From positions 41-64,040 of the forward strand of contig NZ_JGZB01000006.1 in NCBI RefSeq assembly GCF_000741255.1: DNA of 64,000 nucleotides, read 5' to 3'. How positions within the stretch are numbered: the stretch's first letter is position 1; every line of letters begins with the position of its first letter. This document shows positions 1 through 8,381 of the stretch, piece by piece. A program made the position numbers and the translations under genes. Source of the stretch: Bifidobacterium magnum. GTDB taxonomy: Bacteria; Actinomycetota; Actinomycetes; Actinomycetales; Bifidobacteriaceae. Below the pieces are notes generated by a model. It ran no database searches, was not told the DNA's origin, and worked only from the letters and a program-made list of their open reading frames with translations.

Positions 1-1
1 G

Positions 2-2572
2 GCGGCCGACGATCCCGTCGCCGTGCAGGGCGACATCAGCCTCGCCCTGTCCGATCTTGCGGACGCGGCCCTGGAAACGGCCCTGTCCATCGCCTACCGC
101 ACGGTACCCGGCGCCGAGGCGGTACGCTTCGCCGTGATCGCCATGGGCAAGCTCGGCGACCGCGAACTCAACTACGTTTCGGACGTGGACCTCATCTATG
201 TGGCCGAGCCGGCCGACGGGGACGAGGGCGAGCTCGTGACGCGCACGGGCACCAAAATCGCCACCACCATGCAGCGGGCGTGCCAGAGCGCCGTCATGGG
301 CGTGGCCGAACCGGTCCTGTGGCAGATCGACGGGGCGCTGCGCCCCGAAGGCAAGGACGGCGTGCTCGTGCGCCGGCTCGAATCGCACCGCGCCTACTAC
401 GAACAGTGGGCGGAAAACTGGGAGTTCCAGGCCCAGCTCAAGGCGCGCGCCGCCGCCGGGGACGAAGCGCTTGGCGCCGAATACATCGCCATGACGCGTC
501 CGCTGGTATGGCAAAGCGCCAAACGTCCCAATTTCGTCCACGACTGCCAGGCGATGCGCGAACGTGTCGAACGCCTGATCGCCCCGGCTTTGCAGGACCG
601 GGAAATCAAACTCGGCAAGGGCGGTTTGCGCGACATCGAGTTCACCGTCCAAATGCTCCAGCTCGTCCACGGACGCACCGACCCCACGCTGCGCGTCGCC
701 TCCACGCGCGACGCGCTCAAAGCGCTCAGCGACGGCGGCTACATTTCCCGCGCCGACGCGGCCACGCTTGTGGCCGACTACGGGTTCGAACGCGTGCTCG
801 AACACCGTCAGCAAATGTGGGAGCTCAAACGCACGCACCTGTTCGCGGACCTCGGGGCCGCCAACACGGGAGGATTGTCCAAGCCGCGCGACCTTACGGG
901 AGTCCGCCTCGACGACAACGAGGAGCTGGGCCGGCTCGCCAGGACGTTCCGCCAGTATCCGGAAGCGCTCGTGGAACGCTACGACACGACGCGCCAGCGC
1001 GTACGCAGGCTGCACAACGAAATCTACTACCGGCCGATGCTGCCGATCAGCGCCGCCGACGACGCGCCCGGACTGTCCCCCCAGGCGTTGGAGGACCGCT
1101 ACGAGTCGATCGGCTTCTCCGACGCGCAAGCCGCCATCCGCCACGTGCAGGCGTTGACGGCGGGCGTGACACGCGCCGCGAAAATCAACCGCATCCTCCT
1201 GCCCGCCGTGCTGCGCTGGCTCGGGGAGGGCCAGAACCCCGACATGGGACTGTTGTACTGGCGCAAGCTCGCCGACCATTTCGGCAGAATGCACGAATAC
1301 CTGGGCTTTTTGCGCGATTCGCCGTCCGCCGCCAAACGCCTGTGCCACGTATTGTCCAACTCCAGGTCGCTGGGCGACGCGCTCGACAAGTCGCTCGAAT
1401 CGGTCACGTGGCTCGGCCACGACGAGCTGCTGCGCCCGAGGGGGCCACAGAGCCTTGGCACGCAGACGGCGGCGATCATCCACCGCTACGAGGATTCGGC
1501 GCGCGAATGCGCCCAGGCGTTGCGCGCGCTGAAACGCCACGAGACCGAACGCATCGGCCTGGGGTGGATGAACGGCGTGGTTTCCGACACGGGGCTCATG
1601 CGCGGCCTTACCGACATGTTCGACGCGGTCATCGACGCGGCGTTGCGCTGGTCGGTACGCGCCCAGTGCGCCCAGGACGGCCTGGACGTCTCGGCGGCCC
1701 CGGCCGGCGTGTGCGTGATCGCGATGGGCCGCTACGGGGGACGGGAAGTGAACTTCTGCTCCGACGCGGACGTGATGCTCATCTACGCCGCCACGGGCGG
1801 GGACGAGGAGCGTGCGGCCGCGTTCGCGCGCGCCGTGGCCGACCGGCTGCGCCAACTGCTGCAAGGCCCGCTGACGATGGAACCGAAACTCGACCTCGAC
1901 ATGGATTTGCGCCCCGAAGGCAAACACGGTCCGGTCGTCCGCTCCCTCGAATCGTGCGCGCAATATTACGCGCACTGGGCGGCGACCTGGGAATACCAGG
2001 CGCTGCTTCGCGCCCGGTATGCGGCGGGCGACGAGACGCTGGCCCGCGACTTTTTGGAACATGTGGCCGACCCGCTGCGCTACCCGGCGTCCGGATTGGA
2101 CGGCGCGCAAGCCATGGAGATCCGCCGGCTCAAGGCGCGCATGGAATCCGAACGCCTGCCGCGCGGCGTGGCCCGCGACCGGCATGTCAAACTGGGCCAC
2201 GGGGGACTGTCGGACGTGGAGTGGACCGTCCAGCTCCTGCAATTGCGCCACGCCGCGCGGATCGACACGCTGCGCGTGTGCGGGACGCTGGAAGCCTTGG
2301 ACGCGCTCGAATCCGCCGGCTTCGTCGACGGCCACGACGCGGGCGTGCTGCGCGACGCGTGGCGCATGGCCACGCGCACGAGGAACGGCAACTTCCTGTG
2401 GACGGGGCGCGCCAACCAGGCGGACGTGCTGCCGCGCGACTGGTTCGCGTTGAGCGGCATCGGCATGTACGCGGGCTACGGGGCGAACCACGGCCAACAG
2501 TTTGAAAACGACCTGCTCGCGCTCATGCGCCGGTGCAGGGACGTGACCGAACGCCTGTTTTACCGCGACTAG
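2..2572 (+). CDS. glnE: Bifunctional glutamine synthetase adenylyltransferase/deadenylase, 5' truncated by window edge
   Basis: GlnE attaches AMP to glutamine synthetase and removes it, tuning nitrogen assimilation to the glutamine supply. Both nucleotidyltransferase halves are visible. The first carries GKLGDRELNYVSDVDLIYV near 150-210 and the second GRYGGREVNFCSDADVMLIY near 1727-1787, each with the G-(S/R)-x-(E)-L/V-N-x-x-S-D-x-D metal-binding signature. Each is followed by a linker with the KxGxGGLxDxE(W/F)TVQxLQL motif (about 610-665 and 2185-2245). The reading frame is open to the first base with no stop, so the true start lies upstream; an internal GTG at 23 is not a convincing start. 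The family is about 950-1000 residues in actinobacteria, so roughly 100 or more residues are missing. The gene ends 108 bp before pyrB, with a nested inverted repeat between them. Confidence 0.95.
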   Translation, partial: AADDPVAVQGDISLALSDLADAALETALSIAYRTVPGAEAVRFAVIAMGKLGDRELNYVSDVDLIYVAEPADGDEGELVTRTGTKIATTMQRACQSAVMGVAEPVLWQIDGALRPEGKDGVLVRRLESHRAYYEQWAENWEFQAQLKARAAAGDEALGAEYIAMTRPLVWQSAKRPNFVHDCQAMRERVERLIAPALQDREIKLGKGGLRDIEFTVQMLQLVHGRTDPTLRVASTRDALKALSDGGYISRADAATLVADYGFERVLEHRQQMWELKRTHLFADLGAANTGGLSKPRDLTGVRLDDNEELGRLARTFRQYPEALVERYDTTRQRVRRLHNEIYYRPMLPISAADDAPGLSPQALEDRYESIGFSDAQAAIRHVQALTAGVTRAAKINRILLPAVLRWLGEGQNPDMGLLYWRKLADHFGRMHEYLGFLRDSPSAAKRLCHVLSNSRSLGDALDKSLESVTWLGHDELLRPRGPQSLGTQTAAIIHRYEDSARECAQALRALKRHETERIGLGWMNGVVSDTGLMRGLTDMFDAVIDAALRWSVRAQCAQDGLDVSAAPAGVCVIAMGRYGGREVNFCSDADVMLIYAATGGDEERAAAFARAVADRLRQLLQGPLTMEPKLDLDMDLRPEGKHGPVVRSLESCAQYYAHWAATWEYQALLRARYAAGDETLARDFLEHVADPLRYPASGLDGAQAMEIRRLKARMESERLPRGVARDRHVKLGHGGLSDVEWTVQLLQLRHAARIDTLRVCGTLEALDALESAGFVDGHDAGVLRDAWRMATRTRNGNFLWTGRANQADVLPRDWFALSGIGMYAGYGANHGQQFENDLLALMRRCRDVTERLFYRD

Positions 2573-2577
2573 CATTT

Positions 2578-2627
2578 CCACTATGTGGGGCGGGCGGCGA
2601 GCGCCCGCGGGATTGCGCATATAGTGG
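2578..2627 (+). terminator. Nested inverted repeat between glnE and pyrB
   Basis: Outer arms CCACTAT (2578-2584) and ATAGTGG (2621-2627) enclose an inner GC-rich hairpin, GCGGGCG (2590-2596) and CGCCCGC (2602-2608), with a 5-nt loop. No T-run follows, so this is either a weak glnE terminator or a leader structure for the pyr operon. The pairing is directly visible; the function is inferred. Confidence 0.45.
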
Positions 2628-2680
2628 GACGCAGCCGCGTTTCGCGGGAACCGTGCTGATGGTCCACGAAAGGTGAACTG

Positions 2681-3689
2681 TTGACTATGCGAAGTTCCGG
2701 GACAAGTCCGCTTGCCGGGTCGAATGTGATCACGCTGGACACGTTGTCCGTATCCGATATTGAATGGCTGCTCGACCGCGCGCGCTACATGGGGGAGCAC
2801 CGGGCGGCCGTGTACGGCGCGTGCCGGGGGGCGCGTGCTGGCCACCCTGTTTTACGAGCCGAGCACGCGCACGAGGCTGAGTTTCGAGACGGGCATGATC
2901 CGCTTGGGCGGCAACGCCGTCGGGTTCGCGGGCACCGGCCAGTCGTCCGTGTCGAAGGGCGAGTCGATCGCCGACACGGTGCGCACGGTGGCGGCCTACG
3001 CGGACGTGATCGCCATCAGGCACCCCAAGGAGGGGGCGGCGCTTGTGGCGGCGCGCGCCGCCGAACGTGCCGGCGTGCCCGTGATCAACGCGGGCGACGG
3101 CGGCCACATGCATCCCACGCAGACGCTCGCCGACCTGGCCACGATCCGCCAACGCTGCGGCAGGCTCACGGATTTGACGGTCGGACTGTGCGGGGACCTG
3201 ATGTTCGGGCGCACCGTCCATTCGCTGATCGAAACGCTGTGCCGGTGGGGCAACATCCATTTCGTGCTCGTCAGCCCTCCCGAACTGCGCGTCCCCCAAT
3301 ACGTGCTCGACCGCATCGACAAGGCTTCAGGCTGCTCGTACGAGCAGGTGCGCGACCTCGCCGGCGTGATCGGCTCCCTCGACGTGCTGTACATGACGCG
3401 CGTGCAAAAGGAACGTTTCTTCAGCGAGGACGAGTACGTGAGGCTCAGGGACACGTACGTGCTCGACCGGGCCCGCCTGGCGGCCGCCCGCCCCGACATG
3501 GCGGTCCTGCACCCGCTGCCGCGCGTCAACGAGATCGCCACCGACGTGGACGCGGACCCGCGCGCCGCCTATTTCGACCAGGTCGCCAACGGCATGCTCG
3601 TGCGCATGGCGCTCATGGCCGCCGTGCTCGACGACCCGCTGCCCGGCTACGGGGACGAAAAACGCCAAACGCCGGCGGGGGAACAGTAG
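2681..3689 (+). CDS. pyrB: Aspartate carbamoyltransferase catalytic chain, frameshifted as read
   Basis: PyrB condenses carbamoyl phosphate with aspartate, the first committed pyrimidine step. The N-terminal part (VITLDTLSVSDIEWLLDRAR) is in the frame that starts with TTG at 2681 (AAAGG at 2669-2673, 7 nt upstream; ATG at 2687 is the alternative). The rest, from GRVLATLFYEPSTRTRLSFE through HPTQTLADL to HPLPRVNEIATDVD, is in the +1 frame from 2832. The two frames join at a run of six G at 2826-2831. With five G the protein reads straight through as C-R-G-R-V-L-A-T-L-F, the expected family sequence. The carbamoyl-phosphate STRT loop and the HPKEG and HPLPR motifs are intact downstream. The cause is a base-call error, a real frameshift or slippage; a distal-only product could start at 2760. 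First gene of the pyr operon, 28 bp before pyrI. Confidence 0.85.
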
Positions 3690-3717
3690 AAAGAGTGGAA
3701 AGCCCGGGAGGGGATTC

Positions 3718-4134
3718 ATGGAAGTCAGCAGCATCCGCAACGGCGTGATCATCGACCACGTGCCCGCGGGCACGGCGCTTGAAGTGCTCGCCTACCTCGA
3801 CATCGACCCCGCGTCCACACGGCTCGCGCTCGTCATGAACGCGCCCAGCACGCGCTACGGGACCAAAGACATCATCAAAATGGAAGGCGACGTGCCCGTC
3901 GACCTGGAGGCGCTGGCCATCGTGGCTCCGCGCGCCACCGTCGCGATCGTGGAAAACGGGGTGATCACGGGCAAGCACGCGCCCACGCTGCCCGACCGTG
4001 TCGTCAACGTGATCCGGTGCGTGAACCCGCGGTGCGTGACAGGCTCCGAACGGGGACTCGACCACGTGTTCTACCGCGTGCCCGGACGCCACGCGTTCCG
4101 CTGCGAATACTGCGACGAGGAGGCGCTGCGGTGA
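3718..4134 (+). CDS. pyrI: Aspartate carbamoyltransferase regulatory chain
   Basis: PyrI is the zinc-binding allosteric subunit that assembles with PyrB and transmits nucleotide feedback. The 138-residue protein has the expected N-terminal allosteric domain (VSSIRNGVIIDHVPAGTA). A C-terminal zinc site has four cysteines at about residues 101, 106, 129 and 132, spaced C-x4-C...C-x2-C as in the family. The length is slightly below the enterobacterial 150. It starts at ATG 3718 with a GGGAGGGG-type ribosome site just upstream. Its stop overlaps the pyrC start by 4 nt, implying translational coupling. Presence of pyrI implies that a holoenzyme was selected for, which makes the pyrB frame problem more notable. 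Confidence 0.95.
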   Translation: MEVSSIRNGVIIDHVPAGTALEVLAYLDIDPASTRLALVMNAPSTRYGTKDIIKMEGDVPVDLEALAIVAPRATVAIVENGVITGKHAPTLPDRVVNVIRCVNPRCVTGSERGLDHVFYRVPGRHAFRCEYCDEEALR

Positions 4135-5453
4135 GCGTGGTCACACTCAAAGGCCTGCGCGCGTGGGACAGCGGGCACACCGTCAACCTGGAAGCCGAAT
4201 ACGAGGGGGAGGCGCGCGACATCGACTGCACGGGCATGACGCTCGCCCCCGGATTCCAGGACCCCCACGTCCACTGGCGCGACCCGGGGGACCCGGACGC
4301 GGAAACCATGCTCACGGGAGCGCGTGCCGCGGCCGCCGGCGGCTACACGAACACGCTCGTCATGCCCAACACCACGCCCGCCATGGACGGCGCCACCATA
4401 ATGGAAGACGGCAGGGGAGCCGTCGAATACGCGCGCGACTGGGAACGCGACCACCACACGTCGCTTCCCGTGCACTACCAGTTGTGCGCGGCCGCCACCA
4501 TCGGACGGGCCGGAACGCGCCTGGCCGACATCCTCGCGTGGAAAGGCGACCGGACGCGCCACCCCGACCATCCCGTGACGGCCATCAGCGACGACGGCGC
4601 CACCATCCCCGGGCCGCTCCTGTACGAGGCGGCCGCCTTGGCCAAAGAGGCGGGGCTCGTCGTCATCGACCACGCCGAACACCACGAGCAGGGCGTCATG
4701 AACGAAGGGCAGACCAGCCGAAGCCTGAACCTTCCGGGCATCCCCGGCGACACGGAAAGCCGCATCGTCGAACGAGACATCCTCGCCGCACGCGACACGG
4801 GCGCCCACATCCACCTGCAACACGTCAGCTGCGCCACCTCCATAAGCCTCGTACGCCAAGCCAAACGCGACGGGATACCCGTCACCTGCGAAACGGCGCC
4901 CCACTACATCGCGCTCACCGACCGGGACGTGGCCCGCTACGGGACGCGCGCAAAAATGAACCCGCCGCTGCGCGCGCCGGGAGACCGGGACGCGATATGG
5001 GAGGCGCTCGCCGACGGCACCATCGACATGGTCGCCACCGACCACGCGCCGCACACGCTCGCCGCCAAAACGCAAGGCATGCTCACGGCCCCCAACGGCG
5101 TGACCGGACTGGAAAGCGCGTACGCGGTATGCCACACCACACTCGTCGACCGGGGAATCATCGGCGAACGGCGCCTCATCGGCCTCATGGCCATAGCCCC
5201 GGGAATCCTCCTGGGACGCCCCGCCACCGACATCGGGGCGTTGGCCGGCACGTCGGGCACCATACGGGCCCGGGCCGCACGCGGCGCCGACCTCGTAATC
5301 CTCGACACACAAGAGGCTTGGACGATACGGGCGGACCGTTTCGCGTCCAAAGCGCGCAACACGCCGTTCGACGGGTGGAAAGTGACGGGCCGGGCGCTCG
5401 CCACCGTGCTCGCGGGGCGCCTGACGCGCATCCCCGAGATGGCGGCGCGCTAG
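4131..5453 (+). CDS. pyrC: Dihydroorotase (type I)
   Basis: Dihydroorotase cyclises carbamoyl aspartate to dihydroorotate. The amidohydrolase metal motif reads DPHVHWRDPG, then MPNTTPAMD (substrate loop), ISDDG, HAEHHEQG, LQHVSC, the APHY segment and ATDHAPH with the conserved metal-binding Asp. I place the start at GTG 4131, which overlaps the pyrI stop (GTGA) and gives 440 residues, the usual size. The same frame is open further upstream inside pyrI, but that stretch has no dihydroorotase sequence. HVHWR replaces the more common HVHLR. Downstream pyrF begins after 58 bp. Confidence 0.95.
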   Translation: MSVVTLKGLRAWDSGHTVNLEAEYEGEARDIDCTGMTLAPGFQDPHVHWRDPGDPDAETMLTGARAAAAGGYTNTLVMPNTTPAMDGATIMEDGRGAVEYARDWERDHHTSLPVHYQLCAAATIGRAGTRLADILAWKGDRTRHPDHPVTAISDDGATIPGPLLYEAAALAKEAGLVVIDHAEHHEQGVMNEGQTSRSLNLPGIPGDTESRIVERDILAARDTGAHIHLQHVSCATSISLVRQAKRDGIPVTCETAPHYIALTDRDVARYGTRAKMNPPLRAPGDRDAIWEALADGTIDMVATDHAPHTLAAKTQGMLTAPNGVTGLESAYAVCHTTLVDRGIIGERRLIGLMAIAPGILLGRPATDIGALAGTSGTIRARAARGADLVILDTQEAWTIRADRFASKARNTPFDGWKVTGRALATVLAGRLTRIPEMAAR

Positions 5454-5511
5454 ACGCGACATTCGGCAAGGCAGGGGCGCGCCAACGCGCGACACGGAAG
5501 GAAGGACCAGC

Positions 5512-6498
5512 ATGGACAGGCTTATCGACGCGATCAGCGAGACACACAACCCGAGCGTGGTGGGCATCGACCCCACCCCGCAGCTTATCCCGCAGGCGGT
5601 CACCGCCAGCATGGTCGAAGACGCGTACGGGTCGATGCGCCAAAGCGGCGACTACACCGACCTCGTGCCCCAGGCGATGGCGATGAGCTACTTCCTGTTC
5701 GGCCAGGCCATCATCGACGCGGTCGCCGGCATCGTGCCCGCCGTCAAACCCCAGATCGCCATGTACGAGGCGCTCGGCGCCATAGGCGTATCCGCCTACA
5801 ACCAGACCTGCCGGTACGCGCAGGAACAAGGCCTGTACGTGATCGGCGACATCAAACGCGCCGACATCGGCACCAGCGCCGCCCACTACGCCCACCATTT
5901 AAGCGGCATCAGCGCCACACTGCCCATACCCGAGGCGCCCGCCCACACCGACCCGTGGCACGAGGACGCCGTCACCGTCAACCCGTACCTGGGGGCTGAC
6001 GCCGTCAAACCGTTCCTCGACGCCGCCGAACCCCACGACAAAGACGTGTTCTGCCTCGTGCACACCTCCAACCCGTCCGCCACACAAATCCAGGACCTGC
6101 AACTGGTCAACGGGCAACACGTGTACGAACACGTCGGCATGCTCGTCGACCAGCAGAACCGCAACACGACCGGCCTGCACGGGTACGGCAGGCTCGGCGC
6201 CGTAGTAGGCGCCACCTACCCGGCGCAAGGACGAGCGTTGCGCGCCCGCATGCCCCACACGTTCTTCCTCATCCCCGGATACGGCGCGCAAGGCGGCACC
6301 GCCACCGACATCGCCGCCATGGCCGACGAGCACGGGTCCGGCATCATCGTCAACTCGTCGCGCGCCATCATCGGAGCATGGAAAAGACGCGACCACACCA
6401 CCATGCGCAACCCCGACGAAGCGCTCGCCGTCGTCATGGCATGCGCACGCGACGCCGCCATCGACATGCGCGACAACCTGCGCGCAGCCCTGACCTGA
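5512..6498 (+). CDS. pyrF: Orotidine 5'-phosphate decarboxylase, type 2
   Basis: Converts OMP to UMP. The 328-residue protein belongs to the longer type-2 class seen in actinobacteria. VGIDPTPQ lies near the N terminus and the catalytic stretch DIKRADIGT places Asp113 and Lys115 in the active site. The C-terminal phosphate-binding portion has FLIPGYGAQGG and NSSRAI. It starts at ATG 5512, preceded by GGAAGGA. It is part of the pyr operon, 66 bp before pyrK. From its 3' end onward the coding strand becomes strongly C/A-rich. Confidence 0.95.
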   Translation: MDRLIDAISETHNPSVVGIDPTPQLIPQAVTASMVEDAYGSMRQSGDYTDLVPQAMAMSYFLFGQAIIDAVAGIVPAVKPQIAMYEALGAIGVSAYNQTCRYAQEQGLYVIGDIKRADIGTSAAHYAHHLSGISATLPIPEAPAHTDPWHEDAVTVNPYLGADAVKPFLDAAEPHDKDVFCLVHTSNPSATQIQDLQLVNGQHVYEHVGMLVDQQNRNTTGLHGYGRLGAVVGATYPAQGRALRARMPHTFFLIPGYGAQGGTATDIAAMADEHGSGIIVNSSRAIIGAWKRRDHTTMRNPDEALAVVMACARDAAIDMRDNLRAALT

Positions 6499-6564
6499 CC
6501 GGCCGCCACCCAAACACTGTCCAAACCCCGTCCAACCCAGCCACCCACGCAAGAAAGGCCACGC

Positions 6565-7374
6565 ATGCCCCGCGAATGGACCACCGCAACCCGCAACCCA
6601 CACGCCACACCCGCACGCCAACCCGGCAGAAGAACCGTCCCCGTCATCCGCGTCCAGGCGCTCGCCGACACGATCATCGAACTGACCCTGCAAGACGCGC
6701 ACACCGCCCGCACCGCACGCCCCGGCCAATTCGTCATGCTCTACACGCACGACCAAAGCCGCCTCATGCCACGACCCTTCGGCGTAGCCGGCACCAACGG
6801 CGACACGTTCACCATCATCTTCGCCATCGTCGGCGAAGGCACCCGCCAATTCTCCACCCTCCGGGAAGGAGACACCATAGACATGCTCGGACCCTTGGGA
6901 GGCCAAGCGTTCAACCTCGACCAGCCCGGCGACTACCTGCTCGTCGGAGGAGGCCTTGGCATCCCGCCCCTCCTATACGCCGCCCAACGCCTAGCCGCCA
7001 AACCCGACACGCGCACCACCGCCATCCTCGGCTACCGCGACACCCGATACGCCGACACACGCATGCAAACCCACACGCCCCACACCCACAGCATCACCAA
7101 CGCCCAAGGCGACGTGCTCACCCTCCTCAACACCCTTGAGCCCAACCCCAACCCAGACCAACCCCTCACCATCCTCACCTGCGGACCCAAACCCATGATG
7201 CAAGCCGTCCACCAATGGGCCCAAACCCACAACGCCAACTGCCAAACCTGCATGGAACAACGCATGGGATGCGGCTACGGCGCCTGCGTCGCCTGCACCA
7301 TACCCACCATCCACGGCAACACCAAAACCTGCACCGAAGGCCCCGTATTCCCCAGCACCACCATCATCTGGTAA
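6565..7374 (+). CDS. pyrK: Dihydroorotate dehydrogenase electron transfer subunit
   Basis: PyrK carries FAD and a [2Fe-2S] cluster and passes electrons from the type 1B dihydroorotate dehydrogenase to NAD. The 269-residue protein has the ferredoxin-reductase FAD motif RPFGVAG, a pyridine-nucleotide segment (LLVGGGLGIPPLLYAA) and TCGPKPMMQAV. A C-terminal cluster site has cysteines at about 236, 241, 244 and 256 (C-x4-C-x2-C-x11-C) ending TEGPVFPS. AAGAAAGG lies upstream of ATG 6565. The coding strand is unusually rich in C and A and poor in G and T. Pairing with pyrD 34 bp downstream implies the NAD-linked heterotetramer. Confidence 0.93.
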   Translation: MPREWTTATRNPHATPARQPGRRTVPVIRVQALADTIIELTLQDAHTARTARPGQFVMLYTHDQSRLMPRPFGVAGTNGDTFTIIFAIVGEGTRQFSTLREGDTIDMLGPLGGQAFNLDQPGDYLLVGGGLGIPPLLYAAQRLAAKPDTRTTAILGYRDTRYADTRMQTHTPHTHSITNAQGDVLTLLNTLEPNPNPDQPLTILTCGPKPMMQAVHQWAQTHNANCQTCMEQRMGCGYGACVACTIPTIHGNTKTCTEGPVFPSTTIIW

Positions 7375-7408
7375 CCACCACACCACACCAACCCAGCCAA
7401 GGACACCC

Positions 7409-8326
7409 ATGACCACCTACACACACTCCACCATCGTCGCCGGCATCCCGTGGAAAAACCCCGTAGCCACCGCATCCGGCACCTTCCTCGCCGAAGCCAG
7501 CACCCAATACTACGACGTCAGCGAACTCGGAGCAGTCACCACCAAAGGCGTCAGCCCCATCCCATGGGAAGGCAACCCCAGCCCACGCACCGCCGAAAGC
7601 CCCTCCGGCACCGTCAACTCCGTAGGACTCCAAAACCCCGGCATCGACCACTACCTCGCCAACGACCTACCCCAACTCAAACAACTCGGCGCCACCGTCA
7701 TCACCAACGTCGCAGGCCACACCCCAGACGACTACATCCAAGTCGTCAAAAAACTCGACAACTCCCCAGCAGACATGCTCGAAATCAACGTCAGCTGCCC
7801 CAACGTCAACGCAGGAGGCCTCAGCATCGGCACCGACCCCACAACCCTATACAACCTCATCACCGACCTCAGAAAAACCAACCAACAAACCAACTCATCG
7901 TCAAACTCACCCCCAACCGTCACCGACATCACCACCATCGCCAAAGCAGCCACCGACGCAGGAGCCGACGCACTCAGCCTCATCAACACCCTCATCGGCA
8001 TGCGCATCAACACCACCACCGGCCAACCCATCCTCGCCAACACCACCGGAGGACTCAGCGGACCCGCCATCCTCCCCATAGGTCTCGCCAACGTATGGAA
8101 AGTACGCACCGCACTCCCACACACACCCATCATCGGCATCGGCGGCATCCACAACGCCCACACCGCACTCGAATACCTCTACGCAGGAGCCAACGCCATC
8201 GAAATCGGAGCCACCGCACTCCTCAACCCACAAGCACCACACACCATCGCACAAGAACTCGAAACCCTCCTCGACCAACGGCCGGCGCTCGCAGCCAAGC
8301 TCGCGGCGGGGGAGACGTGGCGATAG
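7409..8326 (+). CDS. pyrD: Dihydroorotate dehydrogenase B catalytic subunit, with an internally frame-shifted segment
   Basis: PyrD oxidises dihydroorotate to orotate on FMN. The core is clear: NVSCPNVNAGG, ADALSLINTL, the TGGLSGPAI segment, IIGIGGI and AIEIGATAL (FMN phosphate site). Between about 7877 and 7918, however, the open frame reads T-N-Q-Q-T-N-S-S-S-N-S-P-P-T. The neighbouring frame over the same bases reads T-N-Q-L-I-V-K-L-T-P-N, which is exactly the family motif carrying the FMN-contacting lysine. One base appears lost near 7871-7893 and one extra base present near 7910-7918. As read, the 305-residue protein therefore lacks the LIVKLTPN lysine. Either two compensating base-call errors or true decay could explain this. 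Coding strand extremely C/A-rich up to about 8280. Confidence 0.88.
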   Translation: MTTYTHSTIVAGIPWKNPVATASGTFLAEASTQYYDVSELGAVTTKGVSPIPWEGNPSPRTAESPSGTVNSVGLQNPGIDHYLANDLPQLKQLGATVITNVAGHTPDDYIQVVKKLDNSPADMLEINVSCPNVNAGGLSIGTDPTTLYNLITDLRKTNQQTNSSSNSPPTVTDITTIAKAATDAGADALSLINTLIGMRINTTTGQPILANTTGGLSGPAILPIGLANVWKVRTALPHTPIIGIGGIHNAHTALEYLYAGANAIEIGATALLNPQAPHTIAQELETLLDQRPALAAKLAAGETWR

Positions 8327-8381
8327 CACGATCCGTACACCGCGAAAAGCGAAGAAGAAAGAGAAAAGAAAGGGAATCATC

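Noticed and set aside
4071..5612. A 513-codon minus-strand frame opposite pyrC and pyrF
   Set aside because: Shadow coding from GC-rich third positions; no motif or ribosome site.
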